A stretch of 64,000 nucleotides of DNA. Source: Polyodon spathula. Lineage: Eukaryota; Chordata; Actinopteri; Acipenseriformes; Polyodontidae. Numbering within the stretch: position 1 is the first letter of the stretch; each line of letters opens with the position of its first letter. Positions 38,331-62,194 of the stretch are shown piece by piece. Below the pieces are notes generated by a model, which was not told the DNA's origin, made no database searches, and saw only the letters and a list, made by a program, of their open reading frames with translations. The DNA lies in NCBI RefSeq assembly GCF_017654505.1, contig NC_054565.1, positions 2,401,468 to 2,465,467 of the forward strand, in the 5' to 3' direction. The position numbers and the translations under genes are program-made.

Positions 38331-39355
38331 TGATTTACAATTATTAAAGTTGTTCTAAAGAAACTCAGTGTTTTCATTAAACCCCAGCTTTTGTATGTAT
38401 TAGATTGTCTGTTCCAGGAACGATTGGTTTAGTTGCAATAGCAGTGCTCACTGAATACGGTGCAGTGCCAGTATATTACATTCTGGAGCTTTCGGTATAA
38501 AATAGCAATCACAGTAAGTAGCATATTGTCTGTTTGCTTTCGTAAAGTTTGTTTTACGTAAAGTTAAATTGATTTAGCTTTTAGATCCGTATACAATTAT
38601 TTGGTTGTAAATAAAGGTGAAATGTTATGATATCATTATCAGAATTCTTGGCAACAAACCATGAAGAATTATATACACGAGTACGACAAAACCCCAGGTA
38701 AACAATGGTACAGCAAAACCGTATAATCCAACACGTATTACTGCTACCTGTATTGTGTAAATTGCATCTGTTGTGACCAAACCTCAAATTCTAAAACACG
38801 AAGCGCTGTTAATAATATGCATACACGTCAGTAAGTGCAGACCTAGTATGTTTTCAATAGATGCGCTGCTATTATTGGTTTTGTAACGTACTGTACTTGA
38901 TCTCAGTAAATTGAGTACAACATTTACGTACAGTTAAAGTAGCTGGTCATTTGTATCGTGTTTGGCTTTGCTAAAATAAAACCGTATTGTTGCAAATTAG
39001 GGTTTGAAAGAGAAAAAAAAAAAACAGAATCCGTGGAATGTTCATTTAGTTGTCCGTCACCGAAGTACTGGCCCTCAGTTTGTACTGTGTTGTATGGGTG
39101 GTGGGGAGGAAGTTCGGGGTGTCACCATTAGAAATTGATATGAATAATGAAAATAATGAGCAACCAGGCACACTGCTACCATGGTTCCTGCAGTACGGGT
39201 ATGTATGCTGAAGCGCAGGGATGCACAACAAAAATGTAGATGCAGTAGCATGCCGTTTTACCAATCTTGTAAAAATCTGAAGTAAACCAAAAAAGTATAT
39301 ATTTACCTTTCAAGGGTTATCAAGTGCTGGATCAGTGTATAAGTACTATATACGA

Positions 39356-39386
39356 ATATATATATATATATATATATTATAAGTAT

Positions 39387-39418
<32 letters not shown>

Positions 39419-39435
39419 TATTATATATATATACT

Positions 39436-39491
<56 letters not shown>
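39356..39491. repeat. (TA)n microsatellite, interrupted
   Basis: Long TA tract with TTATA and AAGTAT breaks, about 290 bp before the coding-start exon of MTF1. Confidence 0.9.
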
Positions 39492-39494
<3 letters not shown>

Positions 39495-39825
39495 TGACTA
39501 GCTATTAACAGGAGATCATTGGCATAGTAAACTAATTTTGAGCATTTCTCAAAATGAAATGTTTACTTACTATCCTGGTGGCTTACTCAAATAGTGTTGT
39601 GCAATTGTGATAATAAGGGGAAGCATCTGTCAGTTTTTTTTCTTTCTGTCTACATAAGTGAACCATGACACAGTTTCTAACTTGACACAGAAGACAGTAG
39701 AGATCATTACATACATGAAACATAAACGAGATTTCTTCCAGTTTATTTCATTCGGCTCTGTTTTTCCTTTTAAACAGAAAACTGCAGAGCTCTGACGGTG
39801 TCCTGGCACTGAACTGCATCGGATC

Positions 39826-52114
<12,289 letters not shown>

Positions 52115-52733
52115 TGGTCTCTGTTTCTTCTTCGGTTTTGGAGGTTTGCGTCACGAGAAGAAGTCGGTCTGCATCGAGGGGCTTTTTTTATTTGAGGAAG
52201 GATTTTTTTTTTGGTGTGTTTTATAGATTTTCATTACAAACAAGCATTTTGTAAAGTGAAACCATAACTAGATAGACAGAAAAAAAAAAGTTCATTATTT
52301 ACAGTTGCAGGCTATTGGGCTGTTAAAAGAAGAAAGAAAAAAAGTACATTCCCAGAAACAACAATTTGTCATATGTAACATTAATAGATGTAATATTTTA
52401 TAATACAGCACCCTGTAATGTTTGCAGTACTAAATAAATTAGGCCTATGGTCCTTTAAATTATTCTAACCATCTAAGAAAAATATAATAACCTGTTAATA
52501 AACTCTTGTCTTTTTTTTTGTTTGTTTAAAAAAGGGAGATTGAGGCCTTTATATCTACAAGAAAATCTGCCTATTTCAAAATTCATTTAACATGATCTGT
52601 GTTTTACGTTTTTAATTTATAAAACTGTATTTCTCTCTTATATTTTTGTTTCTCTAGTTACAACATATTGACAATGGAATCTGTTGGCAGAAATCTGAAT
52701 TCAAATAGTTTATTGCTAATGGCTTGCTGTGTG

Positions 52734-52786
52734 TGGGTGGGTGAGTGGGTGGGGGTGGGGGGGTTGTGTGTGTGGGCAGGTGGGTG
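52734..52786 (+). repeat. G-rich tract, possible G-quadruplex
   Basis: GGGTGGGTGAGTGGGTGGGG-GTGGGGGGG and a following GGGCAGGTGGGTG give many G-runs of 3 or more with short loops, on the transcript strand of the MTF1 3' UTR. Confidence 0.7.
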
Positions 52787-52955
52787 ATTTAAAACTGAAG
52801 GCATTTACTTCCATCTCGGAGGGCTGCTACTACCTTTCTGTCTAATGATGAGTTTAAAGACTTGAAGGAAACTGTCCACTATTTATAGCATTTTTCTGAT
52901 TTATGATGACATACCTAAAGTGGTATTTGTAGCAATACTAATACAGTATATAATT

Positions 52956-53396
52956 AGACCTGGGGATAGTTATAATTACAATTAAAGCATAATTGTTGGC
53001 TGAAATTACAATAATAAAGCTATTTTGTTCAATTACAGGTACAATTATTCTGCAGTAATTACAATTATAACTACTATTGCACTAAAAAGTTACATAAATA
53101 GCTGCACACATTGGTGATTACTCTGTTTTATTCTACCAAGCTGTAATCGCAGGTACAAATTCAGAAATACACTATATAGTGTTGTTGTTTTTCAAAATAA
53201 TTGGGGACACTGAAAGTGGTTGAGAGTATGAGAAGAATGTTTGATCAGTGTAAAACTGAATGATAAAGCTTGGTAATTGAATTGTAATTGATCAATATGG
53301 TGATTACAATTACTCAGGTGTGGCAAGATTTAATTACAATTGCATTGTAATTGCAATTACAAATTACATAATTATAATTTAATTGACCCCAGGTCT
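52956..53396. mobile_element. MITE with AGACCTGGGG ends
   Basis: Left end AGACCTGGGG and right end CCCCAGGTCT are exact inverted repeats. Both inner ends continue into ATTATAATTA-type sequence, and the middle is full of ATTACAATTA motifs. About 440 bp, non-coding, within the MTF1 3' UTR. The superfamily is not certain. Confidence 0.7.
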
Positions 53397-56300
53397 GTAT
53401 GTGATCTTAAAAACATGTTTTTAAAAAGCTGTATTTCATTTATTTTCTTTTAAACCCTGAACTAAAACAATCACCTCACGTGACCTTGATCTGGCAGGCA
53501 GAAATAAACAGCTTTCTACTTTCACTTAACGAACTGTGACAATGTAGACTTGTATAGATACTGTCCTTTTTACTAAGTCGTTTTGAATCATTTTAAATGA
53601 TCTGTTTGGATATTTCTCTAAAGAAAAATGATAAACGAGCTTTTATCCTTTATGGAAACAGTAGTGTTTGGACTTTTAATCGGCAAGACAGACTGGTAGA
53701 TTTAGGATGCAAAACCATTGGATTCCCTTGTTTCTGACGGCATGGTACCAAACACTAAATGAATGTGATATTACACAAAGGCCACCTGTGATTCAGTTCA
53801 ATGAAATACTATGCTGCTTTTGGGTGGCCCCAGTTGAAATTTTGTAACCAAGATAACTTAATTCAAACATAAAGAATACATATTCTTCAGCACCGAAGGT
53901 CACACCTGTGCTGGAATATCTAAAGCAGTTGACAGGTATTAGGTCTATTAGATAGGAATCTTTGGTTAAGATTGAAATGTGAGTTTCCAGGCTATGCACT
54001 GTGCACTAGTCATACTGAGGAATTCAAGCACTTTAGGTTACTATATCTTTCCTGGCAACTGATTACTTTTGCACCGTTTAAAGGGACATTTCTTTCAAGT
54101 TTTTTTTTTTTTTTTTTTTTTGTATGTGTAACTTTTTTATTTTATTTTATTTTTAGCATTTTGAATGAAGTTCCATTTCTGCAGAGATGTGCAAAGATAT
54201 AATTATTCCTGTGCTGCAGCAGTGCATCTTCTCCCTGCAGACAGATATTCTGCCTTTCAAACCCTCAATGTTGGGTTTTTTCCTAGAATATTTCTGACAG
54301 TGTCCTGCCGTAAGTCAGTCCTATGATATGACTGTTGTGGTTTTTAAAATGCAACACAGCAGAATATCTGGGTCTGTATGTAATTTACACAAAAATGTAT
54401 TCCAATACAGAATCCAGAATTGTTATGGTACTACTGCCCATCTACTTTCCTAATGCAATCAAACCATAGTTATTCTACAGATTTTCTACAAGTTTTGGGT
54501 TAAATTGATAACATTTAACCATTTTTGTCATATTCGGAGGTCTCCATTAACTACCTTTTATATTTTATAGCTTCAGAATTAAATAATCTATGCAAACCTT
54601 GTTGAAACTAATAGCTAAAGGTTTTTTTTTTTTTTTTTTTTTCTCTTTGGTTGCAGCCAACCGTGTTCTTGTCCGTATTTGAATTTAACAAAACGCATTA
54701 CTAGAAATGATTCCTCAAACCTAAATGTAAACAATACCTATAGAGTTAGTACTTTGAGATTTCCAGGTTTTTGATTGTATTTATTTATTATTTTTGACTA
54801 ATTACCAGTATATTTGTGTAAGATTTATATTTTGATGTTGATTTAGTTTATGGTTAATGGATTATTGGATTTTGGGTTCTTCTCAAGCAGTCAATATTCA
54901 AACCATGGATGTTTGTTTAATAAGTCATACCACACATGCAAATGACCATATGTTATAAGTATATTAATATAAAATTGATCTTGAATTATCACAAGCCGAG
55001 GGATAGCAGCTGGTCGATTTTTTGCCATGTAGAGATCCATGTTTTCCACATCATCTTGTCTATGTAGTTCAACTCTGTTAGGATGTGAAGTATCCTAACT
55101 GTATATTATTTGTACTGTACTAAAATGGGTTAACCTGACAATATGTATGGTACCTTAAAGCAGAGTGCTATGATTAGAGACACTGTGCACCCAGTCAAGA
55201 TTAGTTAAGACTACAGTAATTTGGCCTTTATCATTGTTTCGCATTGTTATGTTGAAGGTATGTTTCTGCTTTGGCAGGAAATGTGGTTTTAGACAGCAGT
55301 CGTCTTCTGTCAATGTTTCAGTAATGCAATTATTAATTTAATAATACTAATAATTTACAAATGTAACTCGTGTGTAACTTTTACATGAAAAGAAAATGTT
55401 CCTAGATGTATTTTCTTTTATGATTATTTAGATATTTGGTAGCATTCAATAAAATCATCAAGATTATTTACAGTCACACCTACAGTCTGTACAAGTGTAA
55501 TATACAGTTAGCTACAGCCAGCAATTCCGAGTGTAACTCCTAAATCCTCCAAGGTACACCATTAATCTATGCTAAATCAAAATTGTTTCGTTTAATATAT
55601 TTATTATTTAGCCATAGTCTGTGACAGTTGTATTAAGGTACTTTTTTTTCTTGTTTTTCTAAGAAAAGGATACTGGGAAAACAAATGTGGTTATTTGGTG
55701 AAAAAGATGTTTGCAAATTTTTAACAACATTCTGTTATAAGAATTAGTTGGGTCAGTTTGCATGTTCTAACAAAGATGGTATTGTTTTGTTATGTTATGG
55801 TACAAATTAATTCTCCTGAGGAGAAGAAAGATACGTTTATATATATATCTTGTCTTTTTTTTTTTTTCTTGACTTTCTTATTGTTTGAATAATGACAATG
55901 CAGATTTAACCAGATTCTATAGAGAGATTATGACCCGTTGTGCAGTCTTCATGTATAATTCTTCAGTTACTGGTATTTGTAAACCAATAATACTTGCCAG
56001 AAATTTTGCTTGGTTTAAGGTTTAGAGCACTGTCATTTAGTCAAGGTAAACAGTAAAGGTTTGAGTACACATGGTGGAGATGCAATCATTTCAATACCTC
56101 CTGTCCTAATAGGTGTATTCAGATCTTTTGAACCTGTCCACTTGGGTGAAAGGATGTTGAAAAACAAAAATACTTCCAACTGAAGACAATGTCTCCCAAC
56201 TCAGAGTGAAAAGATTTAACTGTGTAAAGGATTTGTATTTTTAAAGAATGTAAAATTTGAACATGCTGTTTTGCTTGTTTTGTATAAAGTTATATTGTAT

Positions 56301-57431
56301 TATGGTTTAAAATGCTAACAAGTGGAAATTTAACATTTTTGGAATGGAAAGCAATATACTAATTAAATCCTATACTGACTTATCTAATTGTGATTGCTTT
56401 TGCAGGATTTATTGAATTCACTGACTATCAAAAATAAATCTTTAAATTTTCTTTCTTGTAGATCAGATCTCTGTCCTTTTGAGGACACTCACATGACACT
56501 GTAAAAAAACTCACTTTTTTCTTTTTTTTTTTTTTTTTTGTTTTTTTACAAAAGCATTTGTTAAATTGTCTTTAATCTGATTGACACAGATTACTTGCAG
56601 GATGTACAGATGTGTGCAAATGTAACTGTATCTGCACTTCAAATGCTGTGGCCCAACAGTGTTAATTAACTTTGGTTTAAAATTTAGGCTTTTCCGTACC
56701 TTTCACTACTTCAGACCAATACAACAACATATTTACTGAGGAATTGCAAGCCTGCTAACCCCCATGTTGTTCATGGCAAATATCCTAGCCTTAGACATAA
56801 ATGGCCTTGAAGTATTATAGGCAAGCAGCCAGGACAAGGTCTGGAAATAAATGCACTGCATTTCATAATGTTTTTCCAAAATGAAGATAGCCCTGCATGG
56901 CTGGAGGTTTGCAGTCAGTAATATCCACACATGACCTTTTATCTCTCTACTGTTTAATCAAGGACCAGGGACCCCTCCTCCCCCTCTTGAATGTTGCTTA
57001 TGCAATCTTCAGAGGTTAGCATTTCAACAATATCATTTCCATTACCTTTCAGTCCAGTTTAACAGTAGTCATGTTAGAGTGCTTCTACAGAATATACACA
57101 TCAGCCAACTTCTACAGTACATTACCCATTTTAGACCATTTGGAAACACACAGAATACTCCTTCAGCAGTGTGCCCAACTTTGAATTTCTTTCCACACAA
57201 GAAAAATTCATTTTAATTGATATTTAACATCTTGCATAAATAAACATTTTAAAATGGATAAATACAAATCATACAAATGCAAATAACTTCTAGTCTGTGA
57301 CAAAACTGCCGGCCTCTTAAAGATCTGGAGCAGCTTTAAAAGTCTTAGCGACTTATTGTATTTCTTCCAGTGATGCTTTCTGGTCAACATCTTCACATCT
57401 TGATGGTTGGTATCATCTGGGTCTGCTTTGT

Positions 57432-58108
57432 TTATTTTGAAGGAATCCAAGCAGTATCATTTGCAGGTTCAGCATTTCTCTGCAATTAATAAGACACAGT
57501 TCGTCAGTACATGACAGTTATCAGACTATAAGCATTAACCTTGAAATGCAATGCACCTTGGTTGCAACACAATTGAGACAAAGATGGAAAGAGGCATGCC
57601 AAATATACCATGAGAATGGAACCAAGTCTTGCGAGATCCTCTAGCATTCCATCACATGCAGTGATTTTCATCTGAAGTTCCCTCATTCTGCTGTCGATAG
57701 CTTCAGGAAGGCCTGCCTGAAGTTTAAAAGGCCGTGTGTAACTCTTCCAAGAACAGATCAGGTGCACAAATGCACAGTACATCTACTGCGTGCCGTGCAA
57801 ACACAACTCAAACAATGGTCACGTCCCGCATGAGTCGACAAGAGCACAAAACGCTCCCAGGCAACCGAGTGTATTCTTAAATATTTCATGAATTTAAACA
57901 AACCTGCTCCTTCAGGTGGTCAATGTCAGGCTTAACTGCTTTCTCGGCGTCTTTTGTTTCTACAGCTGATCAAAAAAAAAAAAAAAAACATTATTTTGTA
58001 TTATTGTTGTTTTAATTTTATTTTGTAAAAACAACTTTAAGTAAGATACACTGGTACAAAACCTACAAGTTAATTTTCAGTTTAACAGTTCAATTTACCT
58101 GTCTCCAT
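57432..58108 (-). CDS. C1orf122: C1orf122-like small protein, 75 aa
   Basis: Four coding exons on the minus strand, phases agreeing: 58108-58099 (only 10 nt, METG/A), 57965-57904, 57716-57609, 57479-57432 (stop TAA 57432-57434). Each has a GT donor and AG acceptor. The core AIDSRMRELQMKITACDGML lines up with the human C1orf122 core (from memory: [20 protein letters not shown]), a predicted helix. The fish protein lacks the Pro/Gly-rich ends of the human one (about 110 residues). Function unknown. Its place between MTF1 and YRDC, head to head with YRDC, is the same as in human, which is the strongest support. 5' UTR exons upstream of 58108 were not defined. Confidence 0.75.
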
Positions 58109-58483
58109 TTTGTAAGTTTACAAAATTTAACTCCAATTTCCAAGTAGCTTTTAAAGGAGCCTGTATGTAATTAACGGCAATTACGCTCATTACCTTGCAG
58201 TAAATTGATTGTTGGCTACATAGACGATGGGAAAAGGGAAATGCGGTAAAGCTAAAGCGTTTTCAGTTGACTTAATAAGTTCAGTTTTCATAATAAAGCC
58301 ACTGTCTCGGTGCAGAATGAGATAATGGACTACGATCAGTACTTATCACTTGGTGAATACGAAGTCGTTAGCGTAGTGCTAGTACTTGTTGTATTCATTC
58401 AATTAGGTTAACATTTGTTTTATTAAGATTTGAAACAGCTAAAATAAGTGTCCTGGAAAATTGCACATATACTTGATAAATAC

Positions 58484-58484
<1 letters not shown>

Positions 58485-58530
<46 letters not shown>
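58485..58530. repeat. (ATT)n microsatellite
   Basis: Uninterrupted ATT run between C1orf122 and YRDC. Confidence 0.95.
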
Positions 58531-58532
<2 letters not shown>

Positions 58533-58739
58533 AGGAATGACAGCATATTCTAAATAGACATCTAAAAGTAATTTCAAAGTGAACATAATAAAGTAAGAGA
58601 TTAAATTGCATAAGGGTAGGGTAGGCCTACTAGTAATTAAAACGGCACTGAATCTAATACAGCTAGAAACACCATTCTTTCACTCGTAGCATACTGTTAT
58701 ATTTACTCTTCTAAACAATGAAACCTCAGACATTGCAGA

Positions 58740-58914
58740 GAAGTCTTTCTCACTTTGACTCGCAATGACAGTTTGATCAGCATTTCGAGCCTGCCCCCTT
58801 TAACAGTGGTGACGTAGCCATACACGCAGTGGTGACCCGGAAATAACTCCAGGATCTTTTGCAGCTGGTTACATCAGAAAGGCATGTTACAGGGAGCGTG
58901 CTGTGTGTGTTTCT
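58740..58914. promoter_or_regulatory. Putative bidirectional promoter of C1orf122 and YRDC
   Basis: The 175 bp before the YRDC ATG are relatively CpG-rich. They hold a CREB/ATF-like GTGACGTAG (about 58809) and an ETS-like ACCCGGAAAT (about 58835). The diverging genes share this space, as in human. No TATA box. Confidence 0.5.
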
Positions 58915-61900
58915 ATGCTGTTTCTAACCAGGCTGTCTCATATTGCTTTTGATGCATTGATACGCTCAGATATCCGTGCTACAAACTCCGCTAAAACAGA
59001 CATGTGCAAGGAGCTCAAGTGTAGAGTACTGAAGCTAGTACCGGGAACTGCCAACGCCGGGCCCGCAAAGCAGTCAGGGGACCGGGTGCAAGGTAAGGAG
59101 TACCACGGTGACGAGCAACATACAAACACGTGCAGGGCAACCGAGGCGCTATTTATAAATGAAATGCAGCCTTTTTTTGTAAACTGACGAGGTTACGCTG
59201 TGGTGCACCGCTATGCTCATTCACGTGTTTACCAAAGAAAGGCTTCCATATTTTTCTGGACACTGTTTTTTCAAAAGCAGATTTTGTTGGCAGTCCAGTT
59301 TTGTATACCATACCTTCCTTCCCCTTACTTGCTACATTAAAGGCTTGCTTTTGGTTCAGCGTTAGCAGTAGGAGGCTATCAATTCTATACTGAAACATCT
59401 AGAAAAGTACAATAATACATTGGGATGGCCCCTGTAGTTTGACAGTCACAGTCTCAGCCATTTCAAAAGCATACCATACCCTAGTATTGTGAAGCGTTAC
59501 CTTAGAGAGACAGCACTATAGACTAAATGTGTATTACGATATTTCTGTATTATTACAGACAAGCTGTACTATTAGAAAACCCTTATTGCTTGCTCTACAT
59601 GTCTTGGGTATTTGTTAGAAGTGTAACTGCTTTGTATTAATGTTTTGTGTGTTTTTTTGTGTTTCAGTTTCAGCCTGGAAGGAGATTCTCAGCACCGCGG
59701 TTAATATTTTAAAGCAGGGCAATGTGGTGGCCGTGCCGACTGATACCGTATACGGGTTGGCTTGTCTTGCACAAAACTCAGAAGCCATCCAAAGGGTTTA
59801 TGAAATGAAAGGACGAAATGGAAACAAGCCTTTAGCTATATGCGTGGGAGCAGTGGAAGACATTTACAAGTATGTCCAAAGAAAATCAGGCTACTTTCTG
59901 TGGTGTGTGTATACAGAAGCCTTAAAATATAACCCCTGTGTCCCTTCTAGTGTAATGTTATTAATAATATAATGGAGCATGATTAAATTTGTACTTGGAA
60001 TCTAATATACTCTATTTTGTGATTCTCAGGTACTGTAAAGTCACTGTCCCAGATCAGTTACTAAGAGATCTCCTCCCAGGACCCGTAACACTAGTTTTGG
60101 AGAGATCTGAAGAGCTGAATAAAGACCTGAATCCCTTCACTCAGGTAACAAATAATCAGACAGTGAAGTCTGTAGATGTTACGTTTGCAGATGATCTCAA
60201 ATTGAAAGTGCAGTGCCATGTGCAGTGGTCTAAGCAGGACAGTAACACAGTTACAGTCTTTGCCACTGGATCAAGTGGAAAGGGTTTTGAAACGAGTCCC
60301 GTTGGTTTCAGCGCAGATGGAATGTGTTGCCACAGTTTTGATTTTGGAAAATGTGATTGTTTTACAGATAGGTTGAGTGATGTAGGTGAAAACCAGGCAC
60401 AATAGATAACATGGGCTCTGGTTACAAGACTTTTTGTGCCTCGGGTGGTTTAAAAATTGGGTTGCAGATTTACTTTATTACAACGAAAAGTTGACTTTTA
60501 AATGTGTTTTTTTTTTTACAGTTGGTGGGAGTACGCATTCCAGATCATGCTTTCATGCAAGTTTTAGCACAGAAGTGTGGAGAACCCCTGGCTCTAACCA
60601 GTGCGAACATCAGCTCCCAGTCAAGCACACTCACAGTAGATGTAAGTGTTACTTAATTTTACAGAATACAGTATGTTTTGATTGTCATTTTTTTTTCTTT
60701 ATTTTAGAGTACTAGCAAATACAAAAACATTTAATCAAATAAATAAATAAATTATTTGTTGCTTTTTTTTTGATGATTCTAGCTAACAGTATAATTCCAA
60801 ACATGTACATGCACCATTTGCTGTGTAGGCCGCAGTTTTGTTGTTATGTTACAGCAAACATGTATTTTTAGTATTCAGCAAAGTAAAAGAAATCCCTCGT
60901 GTGACTTTGTTTCACTTCTTAGGTCATATTTTTATATTTAAATGAAAATGTACATTGTCTGTAACATGAGTTTCTTTGCACATTTTAGACCTAGTGTTAT
61001 ATAGTAAATGGAAGAAAACAGATTTTTACTAGTTGTGTCCTGTTGCAATCAAACAGCACTTTACTGACTGTCCTTATTTTCCAGGAATTCCATGATCTTT
61101 TGCCTCAGTTAGCCCTGGTTATCGATGGTGGACCAATCGGTGATGTTATGAGTCCTGAGTGTCGATTAGGATCAACAGTGGTAAACCTGTCTATACCCGG
61201 ACAATACAGCATCATAAGACCAGGATGGTAGGTAGCTTTGAGCTTTAGATCTGTTTAGGTATTCATTTTGATCTTACTAGTCAAGCAACAATTTAGACTT
61301 AATATTTAATTTTGGACTCTTCTTTAGTTCGTATTATATAATGGTGGAAGGCAGGGGATGTTAGATCCTGTTTAATTCCCTGTATATGTGAGGATACTTG
61401 AGAGTCGCATACCGGTCGACCTGTAGTGAGTGGAAACTGGGAGGGAGGCCTGCTGGGTTAAGTGAAGCTGTGTGTCCAAAAGCCCTTTCAATCAGAGCCC
61501 TCCTGCATGTCATTTTGCAGTCTAGAAATTGTATTGAGATCAGCTCGGGAGAGCACTAGAAGAGCCCTTTGAAGCTCTGAATACAGTTTAGCCAGGGCAG
61601 CTTTGTCCTGTTGTAGGCAATCAAGAGCCTCTGAAAAAAACAACCTCATTTGGTTCCTTGCATGTTTTCGTCCCTCAAGAGCTTTCATAGTGCTTCTGTT
61701 TGAAAAGAAAATCCATTTTCCAAATACCGTCTACATTATTCTTCCAAAGCATTTCTAGTTAGCACGCTGTGCTTTCTGTGTACATGTCAAGCCTGAAATA
61801 TCTAGGCCAGCGCATAACGCTTGAAAGAGTATCTACACACTGTTGCTGTTGTGGCCCTTAAATAGATGCTTCTCACCCTTTTTAAACAGGAACAAAACGT

Positions 61901-62194
61901 TAAAGAAGCAAGGTTTTAATCTGCTTGCTCAGAAGGGTGCAATACATATAAACATTTTTTTAAAAGCATAAAACCACAAGGACAGCTTTTTCCTTTTGAT
62001 CTAAAATAAAAAAGAGCCTTCTGAATTTTCTTTCTTCGTCATTACAAACGTTTAGTGAAAAGTGCTTCCCCAGTTGCTTTCTTATTGTTCTTTTAAATTT
62101 TTTTTTTTTTTTTTTTTTTTACAGTGCACTAATGGCTACAGTTGAAATCCTTGAGAAAAAATACAGCATGTTGTTAGAGACTCCGGACCACTGA
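58915..62194 (+). CDS. YRDC: Threonylcarbamoyl-AMP synthase YRDC, 275 aa
   Basis: Makes threonylcarbamoyl-adenylate from threonine, bicarbonate and ATP, the first step of t6A formation at position 37 of ANN-decoding tRNAs, for cytosolic and mitochondrial tRNAs. Exons: 58915-59092, 59668-59869, 60030-60144, 60522-60641, 61085-61227, 62125-62194; all phases agree. The start MLFLTRLSHIAFDAL is basic and amphipathic, fitting a mitochondrial signal. An upstream in-frame GTG is not needed. The YrdC/Sua5 fold runs from about residue 60: VAVPTDTVYGLAC, YEMKGRNGNKPLAICVG (the KGR...KPL substrate loop), LLPGPVTLVLERSEELNKDL, RIPDHAFM, LALTSANISSQ, CRLGSTVVNLS, IIRPGC. There is no Sua5 domain, as in human YRDC (279 residues). 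AATAAA at 62310 is the likely poly(A) signal. Confidence 0.97.

Larger units (their letters stand above)
52115..56440 (+). other. MTF1: MTF1 3' UTR (long form)
   Basis: No gene is seen for 4.3 kb after the MTF1 stop, and the sequence is T-rich with several AATAAA. Short forms could end near 52445; long forms near 55453 (AATAAA at 55448) or 56438 (AATAAA at 56433). Human MTF1 also has a long 3' UTR. It contains a G-rich tract (52734-52786), a MITE (52956-53396) and poly-T runs (about 54100-54121, 54620-54642, 56522-56539). Confidence 0.55.

Noticed and set aside
60434..60715. 93-codon frame overlapping YRDC exon 4
   Set aside because: Different frame from the conserved LVGVRIPDHAFM exon; chance overlap.
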